From: CAXBES01 sp963974915
GTDB lineage: Bacteria > Bacteroidota > Bacteroidia > Flavobacteriales > Flavobacteriaceae
Assembly: GCA_963974915.1 (NCBI GenBank)
Contig: CAXBES010000002.1
Location: forward strand, 257,229-321,228
Length of the DNA: 64,000 bases
Reading direction: 5' to 3'
Made by a program: the position numbers and the translations under genes. Each line of letters starts with the position of its first letter. Position 1 is the stretch's first letter. Below, piece after piece: positions 50,787 to 58,652 of the stretch. The notes beneath the pieces were generated by a model, which was given only the letters and a program-made list of their open reading frames with translations, was not told the DNA's origin and made no database searches.

Positions 50787-51500
50787 CTAATATGTTTTAC
50801 AAATGTATTTTCGAATCATATAGGGCGTAATAGCCTTTAACGTCTTGCCCGTAGTTGGATGTCTTCCTAAAGCGCTAAAAAATTCTAATTGACCTTCTTT
50901 ATTCTTTCCATACCAAAGTCTTTCACTACCATCTTCGCCAAAAAACTTAAAGTCACAATCTGGTTTAACCATCTTAAAAAATTCAATTCTTTCCTTTTTA
51001 AATACTTTCAATTCACCAGAACTTAGTTTTTCTGCATCAAATTTAACCTCAATGTATTCATCCTCATCCCAAAGCATCCAACGATGACGGTTAACCGACA
51101 CAATTACGAAAATTGCAACTAGGACTAACAAAAAAATTATTAAAAATTTCTTGTACTTATCTAAAAATAATCGAATTGAGTTTAAAGCAAAAGTATCTCG
51201 TTTATTAGTTTTTTTCTTATCGTCATCATGCTCTCTATTTCTCACAACAAAATCTTCAAAATTATCAAAACCCAAATATGCTGATATAGCATCGAGTATT
51301 TCCGTGCTTGGATTATACGTGTTGGCCTTATTCCCCTCAAGGTATTTTTCATAATAACGCGCAAGGGTAACTGAATTAATTGAAAAGTTTAATTTTTCAT
51401 TTATGGCATTCGACAAGAAATTGGATAATCCATGCTTGGTTTCCTTTCCGCTTTGCAATTTTCCCTTTTCAAAAACAGCTGTGAATAGTTTCTTCTTCAT
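50787..51500 (-). CDS. Single-pass membrane protein with N-terminal cytoplasmic region, unknown
   Basis: A 237-residue protein. Residues 1-100 are a cytoplasmic helical region (HGLSNFLSNAINEKLN, TLARYYEKYLEGN, ILDAISAYLGFDNFEDFV) of a type often seen in Bacteroidota proteins annotated as unknown. A membrane segment follows at about 119-138 (FLIIFLLVLVAIFVIVSVN), then a C-terminal domain of about 95 residues with WYGKNKEGQLEFFSALGRHP. The ATG at 51500 is used; the frame runs up to 51569 but the extra residues are unlikely. It is alone on the minus strand and faces away from the next gene. Confidence 0.65.
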   Translation of the reverse strand: MKKKLFTAVFEKGKLQSGKETKHGLSNFLSNAINEKLNFSINSVTLARYYEKYLEGNKANTYNPSTEILDAISAYLGFDNFEDFVVRNREHDDDKKKTNKRDTFALNSIRLFLDKYKKFLIIFLLVLVAIFVIVSVNRHRWMLWDEDEYIEVKFDAEKLSSGELKVFKKERIEFFKMVKPDCDFKFFGEDGSERLWYGKNKEGQLEFFSALGRHPTTGKTLKAITPYMIRKYICKTY

Positions 51501-51870
51501 GATACTCTTATAGTGATCTAAATATATAAAAAACGACTGGACATTTAATTTACATGAGTGTCTAGACATTAATTATATAAAACTGTTGACGAACTGTTGA
51601 CAACAGACTCTAACTTTCTTTCTTCTTTTGTTTAAGAATTGTAAACCACCTTGATACATTCATAACACGAGTGACATTATAATTCTAATCTGGAGTGTCT
51701 TAGCGAAATAATAATGACCTGAGAAGTAATTATTAATCTTTACTTCGGTACTCCAATCTTCTCAAAAAGAAGAGGCGCCTCTTTATTTTTTACAGTGTTG
51801 CTGTGCAACAAAACAATCTGAGTAAAAACTCGGACAGCAACACTATTGTTCAATTTTAATTCATACAAAA
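51501..51870. other. Gene-free region with a large leader hairpin
   Basis: A 370-nt stretch between divergent genes. It includes a direct repeat CTGTTGAC (spaced by 3 nt) near 51590, a GC-containing palindrome AAGAGGCGCCTCTT near 51767-51784, and an 11-bp inverted repeat AGTGTTGCTGT (51794-51804) / ACAGCAACACT (51834-51844) with an inner GAGT-AAAA-ACTC stem. The last lies 26 nt before the small lipoprotein ATG and would be in its mRNA leader. No TGA-N6-TCA box was found here. Confidence 0.6.
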
Positions 51871-52038
51871 ATGAAAAGAATAGCTTTAATATTATTTACG
51901 GTTTTCCTCAATATAGGATTATTTTCCTGTACTCCAGATGCGTTAGTCAATGGAACAACTACCTCAACTCAAGCTTGCTGCGGTGATGATGATCATACAC
52001 CTCCACCCCCTCCACCCCCACCACCAAATGGAGATTAA
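51871..52038 (+). CDS. Tiny Pro-rich lipoprotein upstream of a two-component system
   Basis: A 55-residue protein. A lipoprotein signal (VFLNIGLFSCTPD, Cys at 20) is followed by a short Thr-rich segment, CCGDDDH and nine consecutive prolines ending PNGD. The reading frame is ATG-initiated and ends 54 nt before the TPR histidine kinase gene. The mature part would be about 36 residues, surface- or periplasm-exposed, with two adjacent Cys and an acidic-His patch that could bind metal. Function is unknown; proximity suggests it could be a signal or ligand for the kinase. Confidence 0.65.
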   Translation: MKRIALILFTVFLNIGLFSCTPDALVNGTTTSTQACCGDDDHTPPPPPPPPPNGD

Positions 52039-52092
52039 GGGTGAATAAAATTTGATTAGAGAACCTATCAAATTAGTTTTTAACTTAGGGGG

Positions 52093-53748
52093 ATGAAATT
52101 GGCAAAACTTTTATCTCTCTTTTTATATTCTACTCTAACTGCAGTGATCTATTTCCCGGTCTATGGACAGCAGACTGCATTAGACAGTATTCTCGACTAC
52201 AGAAAATTAGTTACGGATGCAAGAAATACTGATGACCTAATAGCCGGTTATGTTTTCTTTCGAAATCATAAAGAGAAGAGTACCTTGAATAATGACACGA
52301 TTTCTATCCTATTCGATTTACAAATGATAGTCATTGCTGAGTCCGAACTTGGAGCTTACTACGATGCAAAAGCTTCCATTGCTGAAGCTCTTGAATTAAT
52401 CGATTTAAATAGTCATCCGGATTCTTTCCTTGAAGATAAACTGAGGTTATATAACGAACTCGGGATAGTGTACAGAGCTTTAAACAACTATGATAAAGCG
52501 CTCGTCGTGTATGACAATACACTTTCTATTTCGCATCCAAATATGGATAGCGTCTCTATGATGACCAACAAGGCGAATGTATATATGAATCAAGGCAAAT
52601 GGCATCTGGCCAAAGATTTGTATCAGAAAGTTTACGATCTAAGATTGTTACATGGTGATAAAAGAAGGATCGCGAGAGCATTGAATAATTTAGGATCGGT
52701 TCAGAGTAAATTAAACGATTCTGAAGGAATTGAAAATATGCTCAGTGCACTAGATATAAGGTTAGAAGAGAAGGATCAATCCGGCATCTTCTCCAGTTAT
52801 AATCACTTAACAAACTATTACAAGAATAACGACGATCTGGCAAAAGCTAATTTATATGCGACTCTCGGCTATCAATATGCCAGATCATATAGTCCTGCGT
52901 ACAAATTGGAAGCTTTAGATAATTTATTAGAATTGAGTAACGATTCAATAGTTATCGAATACAGAAATTTAAGGGATAGCATTAACAAAGCGAAACTCTT
53001 AAATGACAATAAGTATGCAATTACAAGATACAATGTTGAAGAGGAGCAACGTAAAACAATGGAAAGTGAAATAAAAAGAGAGAAACAAAAGAGAATGACA
53101 CTTTTGTATCAATTCATAGGTGGTTTCATTTTAATTGCTTCCGGGCTGCTCTACTTAATGCTTCGATCCCGATTTAAAAAACAAAAGCTTAAAGAAGTCT
53201 ATGAAACTGAAACACGGATCTCCAGAAAAGTGCATGACGAGGTTGCAAATGATGTCTACCACGTTATGAGTAAGCTACAGAGTAAAAATTCTAATAATAC
53301 AGAACTTCTTGATGATTTGGAGATAATCTATAATAAAACTAGAAATATTTCAAAAGAGAGTGGAGTCATTAACGTAGGCGATAATTTTGATGTAATCTTA
53401 AATGATTTGCTTATTAATTATCAGAACGATGATATTAACATAATCGCTAAGGACATGTCTAAAATAAACTGGAATGCAATTTCAGAAACAAAAAAAACAG
53501 TTCTATATAGAGTGCTCCAAGAATTACTAACGAATATAAGGAAGCATAGTCAAGCTTCTCTCGTTGCCATTACCTTCTCTCATATTGGCAATAAATTACA
53601 AGTCGAGTGCAAAGATAACGGTGTTGGATGTAAGTTAAAAAAGAGTAATGGATTGCTAAATGTGGAAAACCGTATAAGAATAATTAATGGTACCATTAGT
53701 TTTGAAAGTGATATTGAAAACGGATTTAAAGCTATAATTACTCTATAA
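52093..53748 (+). CDS. TPR-containing sensor histidine kinase (HisKA_3 type)
   Basis: A 551-residue membrane kinase. A signal peptide (about 1-25) is followed by a periplasmic TPR region (about 60-270; NELGIVYRALNNYDKALVVY), a coiled coil, a membrane helix at about 341-360 and a cytoplasmic kinase: RKVHDEVANDVYHVMSKL (H381), LQELLTNIRKHSQAS and the ATP-lid CKDNGVGCK. It is NarL/LytS-class and probably phosphorylates the receiver protein encoded 1 nt downstream. Confidence 0.9.
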   Translation: MKLAKLLSLFLYSTLTAVIYFPVYGQQTALDSILDYRKLVTDARNTDDLIAGYVFFRNHKEKSTLNNDTISILFDLQMIVIAESELGAYYDAKASIAEALELIDLNSHPDSFLEDKLRLYNELGIVYRALNNYDKALVVYDNTLSISHPNMDSVSMMTNKANVYMNQGKWHLAKDLYQKVYDLRLLHGDKRRIARALNNLGSVQSKLNDSEGIENMLSALDIRLEEKDQSGIFSSYNHLTNYYKNNDDLAKANLYATLGYQYARSYSPAYKLEALDNLLELSNDSIVIEYRNLRDSINKAKLLNDNKYAITRYNVEEEQRKTMESEIKREKQKRMTLLYQFIGGFILIASGLLYLMLRSRFKKQKLKEVYETETRISRKVHDEVANDVYHVMSKLQSKNSNNTELLDDLEIIYNKTRNISKESGVINVGDNFDVILNDLLINYQNDDINIIAKDMSKINWNAISETKKTVLYRVLQELLTNIRKHSQASLVAITFSHIGNKLQVECKDNGVGCKLKKSNGLLNVENRIRIINGTISFESDIENGFKAIITL

Positions 53749-53749
53749 A

Positions 53750-54415
53750 ATGTTCAAAAAAGTATTAATCTCAGATGATTTAGAGAGTATCAACCAAGGG
53801 ATTCATTCGGTGCTTGAATCGTTAAAAATTAAAGATATTGAACAAACTCAATATTGTGATGATGCATATCTTAAAATTAAGAAAGGTTTTCATGAGAATA
53901 ATCCCTTCGATCTACTTATAACCGATTTGTCTTTCAAATCAGATCACCGAGAAGAGAAAATTACGTCCGGAGAGGTATTAACTGAAAAACTAAAGAAAGA
54001 ACATCCCGATCTGAAAATAATAGTCTACTCTGTAGAAGATCGTATTCAAATAGTTAGATCGTTGATGTTATCTAAGAATTTAGATGCCTACGTATGCAAA
54101 GGAAGAAATGGCCTTCTGGAGCTTAGAACAGCAGTTGAAACGCTTTTTAAGGATCAAAAATACTTGTCCCCTCAAGTAGCACATGCGATTAATGATAAGA
54201 TTCATATAGAAATCGATGATTATGAAATTGAAATACTAAAACTCTTATCGAAAGGTTTTTCCCAAGATGAAATAAGTCGTCTTTTCAGAAAAAATAATAC
54301 TTCTCCAAGTAGTCTGAGTTCAATTGAAAAAAAACTCAATAAACTACGGATTCAGTTTAAGGCCAACAACGCCATTCATTTGGTTTCGATAGTTAAGGAT
54401 CTTGGACTTATATAA
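53750..54415 (+). CDS. Response regulator, LuxR/NarL-like
   Basis: A 221-residue regulator: receiver with ISDD and phospho-acceptor D59 (LLITDLSF), and a C-terminal HTH (DDYEIEILKLLSKGFSQDEI). The HTH carries an unusual Ser/Asn-rich insertion (RKNNTSPSSLSSIEKKLNKL) between the two helices. Partner of the TPR kinase, and closed by a terminator at 54528-54555. Confidence 0.88.
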   Translation: MFKKVLISDDLESINQGIHSVLESLKIKDIEQTQYCDDAYLKIKKGFHENNPFDLLITDLSFKSDHREEKITSGEVLTEKLKKEHPDLKIIVYSVEDRIQIVRSLMLSKNLDAYVCKGRNGLLELRTAVETLFKDQKYLSPQVAHAINDKIHIEIDDYEIEILKLLSKGFSQDEISRLFRKNNTSPSSLSSIEKKLNKLRIQFKANNAIHLVSIVKDLGLI

Positions 54416-54527
54416 ATCCCACAATACGGATTTCCGTAAGAATGAGAACCGATGAATTCTTAATTTCGACATGCCTTTAGTAAGCTTCTTTCATACTGGG
54501 GAGTATAAATTAAGTGGCTAAAGAGCT

Positions 54528-54555
54528 CCCTTACGGGTATCCGTAAGGGATTGTT
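54528..54555 (+). terminator. Intrinsic terminator of the kinase-regulator operon
   Basis: A 9-bp perfect stem, CCCTTACGG / CCGTAAGGG, with loop GTAT, followed by ATTGTTTT. A smaller inverted repeat, TACGGA-TT-TCCGTA, precedes it at about 54426. Confidence 0.85.
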
Positions 54556-54602
54556 TTACTTAGAAGTTAAGTTTGAAGTATAATAACCAACCCTTTTTAA
54601 AA

Positions 54603-55304
54603 ATGAAAAATATTACCTCGATATTTTTATTACTTCAAGTCGTTATTTTTACAGCCTGTTCTACCTCCAAAACATTACGTTTTTCCAATAAGCAAGACGA
54701 TATCGTAAATACAGAATCGTTACGTCAATTTTTAAACTCTAACAAAAATCCTAAAGTAGTTCTTCGGGTGAATTCTTCTTCATACACGGTAACGGAAGAT
54801 GAAAATATAGATTATCTATACAACACTATTGAAAACCAGTTGTTGGCTAGTGGGTTTATTGTGAGAGACCGACAATTATTTAATCAGATAATAGGAAATG
54901 AAGAAAATACGGTGGATTACGAAAAGTTGAAGGACAAGTCAGATACCGATCTCATTATCGAATTAACCAAATTAAATCCACAAGTATTATACAAAACGAA
55001 CAAATACTATAATAAAAATGGTGACGAAAAAATAGAAAGTTCATTTACCCATGAGCGCTATGGGGCTTCCGTTGAATTCAAGGTAATTCTTATCAATTCC
55101 AACGAATTTGCTGGCATTTATAAATTCAATTATACCCCTTGCGTCGATGGCTGTGTCATTTCAAAATCTTTGAAAGAATTGACGAAGGAACGAAAAGCCA
55201 GAGAAAATGAAGAAAGAAAAGGATATGAAGGAGTAGAAAAAGATGAACTAGAAATCTTTATAAAAGATGCTACCCAAAAGTTAGTAACAGAGATGAGGGA
55301 ATAA
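54603..55304 (+). CDS. Lipoprotein of unknown function (LpoB/CsgG-like layout)
   Basis: A 233-residue lipoprotein (VVIFTACSTSK, Cys at 20). The core alternates strands and helices: VVLRVNSSSYTV, NTIENQLLASGFIVRDRQLF and DLIIELTKLNPQVL, with a charged helical C-terminus. This layout is typical of periplasmic lipoproteins of the LpoB/CsgG type, but no diagnostic motif is seen. The ATG at 54603 is chosen; the frame runs upstream to 54573. Confidence 0.65.
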   Translation: MKNITSIFLLLQVVIFTACSTSKTLRFSNKQDDIVNTESLRQFLNSNKNPKVVLRVNSSSYTVTEDENIDYLYNTIENQLLASGFIVRDRQLFNQIIGNEENTVDYEKLKDKSDTDLIIELTKLNPQVLYKTNKYYNKNGDEKIESSFTHERYGASVEFKVILINSNEFAGIYKFNYTPCVDGCVISKSLKELTKERKARENEERKGYEGVEKDELEIFIKDATQKLVTEMRE

Positions 55305-55411
55305 TTCCAAGGAGAATTCTACGCGATATATTTTCATAAAATTTTTAAAAATCTATTTCCTTTTCTATATCTGAACCAATGTTATCTATGTTTTTAGTTT
55401 CCATAATTTTA

Positions 55412-56740
55412 TTATTTAAAATCGTTAATATTTTCACTTAAATCAAATACTGTGACACCTTCCAGTTTTTTATCAAGAATACTACTTCCCGCAGCACTTC
55501 GGTACCCACCTGCACAATGCACTACGATAGGTTTATCTGTAGGGATTTCATTTGCCGTATCCCTCAGTTCATTAAGTGGATGCGAAATAGCGCTGTCAAA
55601 AAACTTGTCTTCTTCCACTTCACTCTTGTTGCGAATATCAACAATAGTGTAGCGCTCAGGGTTAGCTTTGAAATCTGTCAAGTCCAGCTTTTCGGTAGTA
55701 ACCAAATTTTCTTCTGAAAGCGTAATGACTTGTCTTATTTGCTTTTCATAACCAATTTTAGCCACACGATGTAGCATTTTCTTTTTGCTTTCTTTACTGT
55801 CGATTACCAGCGTAAATTCTTCATCCGGTTCAATAATTGAGCCCAACCAAGTCTCAAACTGAGAATTATCTGAAACCGCCTGAATGTTGAAACTTCCCTT
55901 TAAATGCCCTTTCTTGAAGGATTCTTCATCACGCATATCGACAATGAGACCTTCTGCTGTGGAATTTTCAGTAAACGGAACTTTCTCAATCGAAGGATTT
56001 AAGTCATCTGCGCCTCTCTTGTTCATATCAACGTCATACCCAAAATAGGATGGTATAAATGGCTGCCCATCGAGTATGGTATTCATAAACTCATCTTTGG
56101 ACTGATTTTTAAATGCCCAATTGCCGATTCGCTCATTACCCAAGGTACTGCTATTATCGTCACTCAAATTCTTGCCGCAAAGCGAGCCTGCCCCGTGAGC
56201 TGGATATACAACGGCATCGTCTGGCAAGTCTGTAAACTTATTTTGAATGGTATCGTACATCATTTCGGCAAGCTCTTCACGCTTGGCTTTCATATTTCCT
56301 GCTTTCTCACGTAAATCGGGACGTCCTACATCGCCTATAAATAAAGTGTCGCCCGTAAAAAGAGCGGTTTCCTTTCCTTCTGTCGCAACTATGGTAATAC
56401 TGTCTGGTGAATGTCCTGGTGTGTTAATGGCTTTGAGTGTCACACTTCCCAGTTGGATGCTATCACCTTCGTCGAAGGTCTCGTGCGGATAGTCTGCACC
56501 CAATTTTTCACTATTATAGATAGTGGCACCCGTTTCTTTGTGTATCTCTAAATGAGAACTCACAAAATCGGCGTGTGGATGGGTTTCGATTACCGCGACG
56601 ATTTTTGAATTGTTCGCTTTCGCGAAAGCGTAATACTGTTCGGGATTTCTTTCGGGGTCTATAACTGCCATCTTCCCATCACTGACAATGGCATAGGAAT
56701 AGTGGGCTAGCGGTTTGTATTCAAATTGTTTAATTTTCAT
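55412..56740 (-). CDS. Persulfide dioxygenase-like MBL protein fused to two rhodanese domains
   Basis: A 442-residue protein. Residues 1-230 are a metallo-beta-lactamase fold of the ETHE1/persulfide dioxygenase type (THPHADFVSSHLE, TPGHSPDSI, FTGDTLFIGDVGRPDL, YPAHGAGSLCG). Rhodanese-like domains follow at about 265-345 and 355-442. The first lacks the catalytic Cys (LVIDSKESKKKML); the second has the active-site loop VVHCAGGYRSAAG. It probably oxidises or transfers sulfane sulfur. It is separated from the upstream HD gene by a terminator, so it has its own promoter. Confidence 0.92.
   Translation of the reverse strand: MKIKQFEYKPLAHYSYAIVSDGKMAVIDPERNPEQYYAFAKANNSKIVAVIETHPHADFVSSHLEIHKETGATIYNSEKLGADYPHETFDEGDSIQLGSVTLKAINTPGHSPDSITIVATEGKETALFTGDTLFIGDVGRPDLREKAGNMKAKREELAEMMYDTIQNKFTDLPDDAVVYPAHGAGSLCGKNLSDDNSSTLGNERIGNWAFKNQSKDEFMNTILDGQPFIPSYFGYDVDMNKRGADDLNPSIEKVPFTENSTAEGLIVDMRDEESFKKGHLKGSFNIQAVSDNSQFETWLGSIIEPDEEFTLVIDSKESKKKMLHRVAKIGYEKQIRQVITLSEENLVTTEKLDLTDFKANPERYTIVDIRNKSEVEEDKFFDSAISHPLNELRDTANEIPTDKPIVVHCAGGYRSAAGSSILDKKLEGVTVFDLSENINDFK
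56615..56630. repeat. 16-bp CG-rich perfect palindrome inside the MBL-rhodanese gene
   Basis: CGCTTTCGCGAAAGCG, encoding Ala-Phe-Ala-Lys-Ala in the gene's frame, stands out in an AT-rich genome. Similar palindromes are, from memory, frequent in several flavobacterial genomes, but no second copy was found in this window. Confidence 0.5.
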
Positions 56741-56762
56741 AACTTTAAAATTTTATATAAAG

Positions 56763-56796
56763 ATAAAAAAGGTTACAACCAATTGCTATAACCTTT
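56763..56796 (-). terminator. Intrinsic terminator after the HD-domain gene
   Basis: An 8-bp stem, AAAGGTTA / TAACCTTT (56768-56775 and 56789-56796), with a 13-nt loop, followed on the minus strand by TTTATC. It lies 26 nt downstream of the HD gene stop and ends the metal efflux operon. Confidence 0.8.
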
Positions 56797-56822
56797 GATA
56801 CAAAACCTCTAAAACCTTTGTA

Positions 56823-57410
56823 TTATCTATAATATCGCAGGATTCTTTCAACCTTTTCTATGTTTTCTTTCTTCCCTTGTTCCAAAATATTTTTACCGTA
56901 TGAAGTTTTAAAATGAAGGCTCTTGAGGAATTCTAAATTGAGTTCGTGCCATTCCTTATCTGTCTTTGTAATATCACAGAACAATTCCCACTCTCTTCTT
57001 AATAACAACTTGCGATAATAGAAATTTAAATTGCTTGTGTGAAGAATATCTGCATCGCATAAAATTTCCGCAAGTTCTGTGGTAGGATGTTGTGGTATCT
57101 TAGTTGCTTCAATAAAATCGCAGATTTGTTGAATAGATTGATTGTCCATTTCTATTTTGGTCAAAAATTCCTTTGAAAGGGCCTTGCTCACTTCTTCGTG
57201 CCCAATATAGGTTTCTATAAATCCTGTATCGTGAAACCAAGCGGCTACGATTAACAAATCAGTATCCCTATTGCCTATATCCATTGCAGCGCATAAGTAC
57301 TTTACATTTTGAACTACTTCACGTGTATGCAAAAGATTGTGAAAAGGTAGTTTGTCTACTTCGGTGCTTGATAAGAGATTGGTGCAATATTTTTCAACTT
57401 GTTTTATCAT
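56823..57410 (-). CDS. HD-domain hydrolase
   Basis: A 195-residue protein with HD metal motifs: LPFHNLLHTREV, AAWFHDTGF and CDADILH. The family hydrolyses phosphate bonds in nucleotides; specificity is unknown. Starts at 57410 or 57422 (both ATG) are both plausible; 57410 is listed. It lies 83 nt after the membrane-fusion gene of the Czc-type operon. Confidence 0.85.
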   Translation of the reverse strand: MIKQVEKYCTNLLSSTEVDKLPFHNLLHTREVVQNVKYLCAAMDIGNRDTDLLIVAAWFHDTGFIETYIGHEEVSKALSKEFLTKIEMDNQSIQQICDFIEATKIPQHPTTELAEILCDADILHTSNLNFYYRKLLLRREWELFCDITKTDKEWHELNLEFLKSLHFKTSYGKNILEQGKKENIEKVERILRYYR

Positions 57411-57493
57411 TTTTAAAACCATCTTTATTCTAACAATGGATGCTGTCACTGAAATGTCATTTATTACCACCTATGTATTATCTTTTTGATACA

Positions 57494-58642
57494 TTACTCA
57501 TTTGTTACTAGGTTGAATGCACCAGTTGTAAGTATTCTATCGGTTTTGGTAATATCTTTATACTCAGTTAATGATGTATTTCCGTCGTAGGTGCTTCCAA
57601 CCTTTACGGCAACTTGGTCGAAGTAATAGCCTTCTTCATTTTCTTCGGTTAACTTTAAAATAAAATGATTGTCTTCTAATTTAACAACTGCTGTTTCCGG
57701 TAGTGCCTTTTCAAAAGCAGATTCTGTAACAATTATTGCTTCAACAAACATTCCTGGTAAAAAATTAGCTTCCGATTCATTCTCCAAGTGTCCGTGTACT
57801 TTTATTGTTCTATTATCCTCAATAGCTGTTCCTATTAGATGTACTTCTGCCTTATATATATCATTTGAGGATTCAGGAATTTTGAAATCGATGAGCTGCC
57901 CCTTTTTTAATTTCATTATATCCTTTTCAAAAACTGATAATTCCAAATGTATATGGTCATTATCAACAATTTCCAATATTGCTGTTGCTGGTGAAACATA
58001 GGTGCCTCTGGTCACATTTACTTTTGTAATACTGCCTGCGATAGGTGAATAAATAGTCACTACAGAACTGAAGTTACCTGCTTCTGCGCTAGATGGTGCA
58101 ATATTGAGCATTTGTAACTGCTTCCGTAAACCATTATAGCGAGCCTTTGCTGTTTTGAAAGCACTCTCTGCTTGAAGAAAACTTTTCTGCGAGGTAATAT
58201 TTTCGGCCAACATTGTTTTCTGTCTTTCATATTCAGATTGTAAATAGGTAAGTTGTTCATTAACTTGCATATAGTCTTGCTGCAAGGTTACAAACTCTGG
58301 ATTTTCAATCGTAACCAGTGCCTGACCTTTTCGAACTTTATCACCTATCAATAGTGGCGTAGTCTTGATATAGCCACCCATTGTAGCATTAATTACGGCT
58401 CGGTTTTCTGGCGGAACATCTATCATACCGGTGCTCTGTACTATGATGGGAAAAGACATTTCTTTAATCGTGCCCAATGACATTTTACTACGATCAAATT
58501 GTGCTTTGGAAACAAAGATTCTACTATCTTCATTGGTTTCGGTTTGCATCTCCACTTTTTCGTTTTTCGCTTCTTTATCTGTGCAACTCAAAACTGTTAG
58601 TCCCACAATTATCATCGCTATTTTATATATAATTCCTCGCAT
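57494..58642 (-). CDS. CzcB/CusB-type RND membrane-fusion lipoprotein
   Basis: A 382-residue periplasmic adaptor (lipobox LTVLSCTDK) with two lipoyl half domains, a coiled coil (about 110-170), a beta-barrel (about 230-310) and a C-terminal MP domain. It connects the CzcA pump to the outer membrane factor. It starts 10 nt downstream of the CzcA-TolC fusion gene. Confidence 0.9.
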   Translation of the reverse strand: MRGIIYKIAMIIVGLTVLSCTDKEAKNEKVEMQTETNEDSRIFVSKAQFDRSKMSLGTIKEMSFPIIVQSTGMIDVPPENRAVINATMGGYIKTTPLLIGDKVRKGQALVTIENPEFVTLQQDYMQVNEQLTYLQSEYERQKTMLAENITSQKSFLQAESAFKTAKARYNGLRKQLQMLNIAPSSAEAGNFSSVVTIYSPIAGSITKVNVTRGTYVSPATAILEIVDNDHIHLELSVFEKDIMKLKKGQLIDFKIPESSNDIYKAEVHLIGTAIEDNRTIKVHGHLENESEANFLPGMFVEAIIVTESAFEKALPETAVVKLEDNHFILKLTEENEEGYYFDQVAVKVGSTYDGNTSLTEYKDITKTDRILTTGAFNLVTNE

Positions 58643-58652
58643 AATTCTTTAT

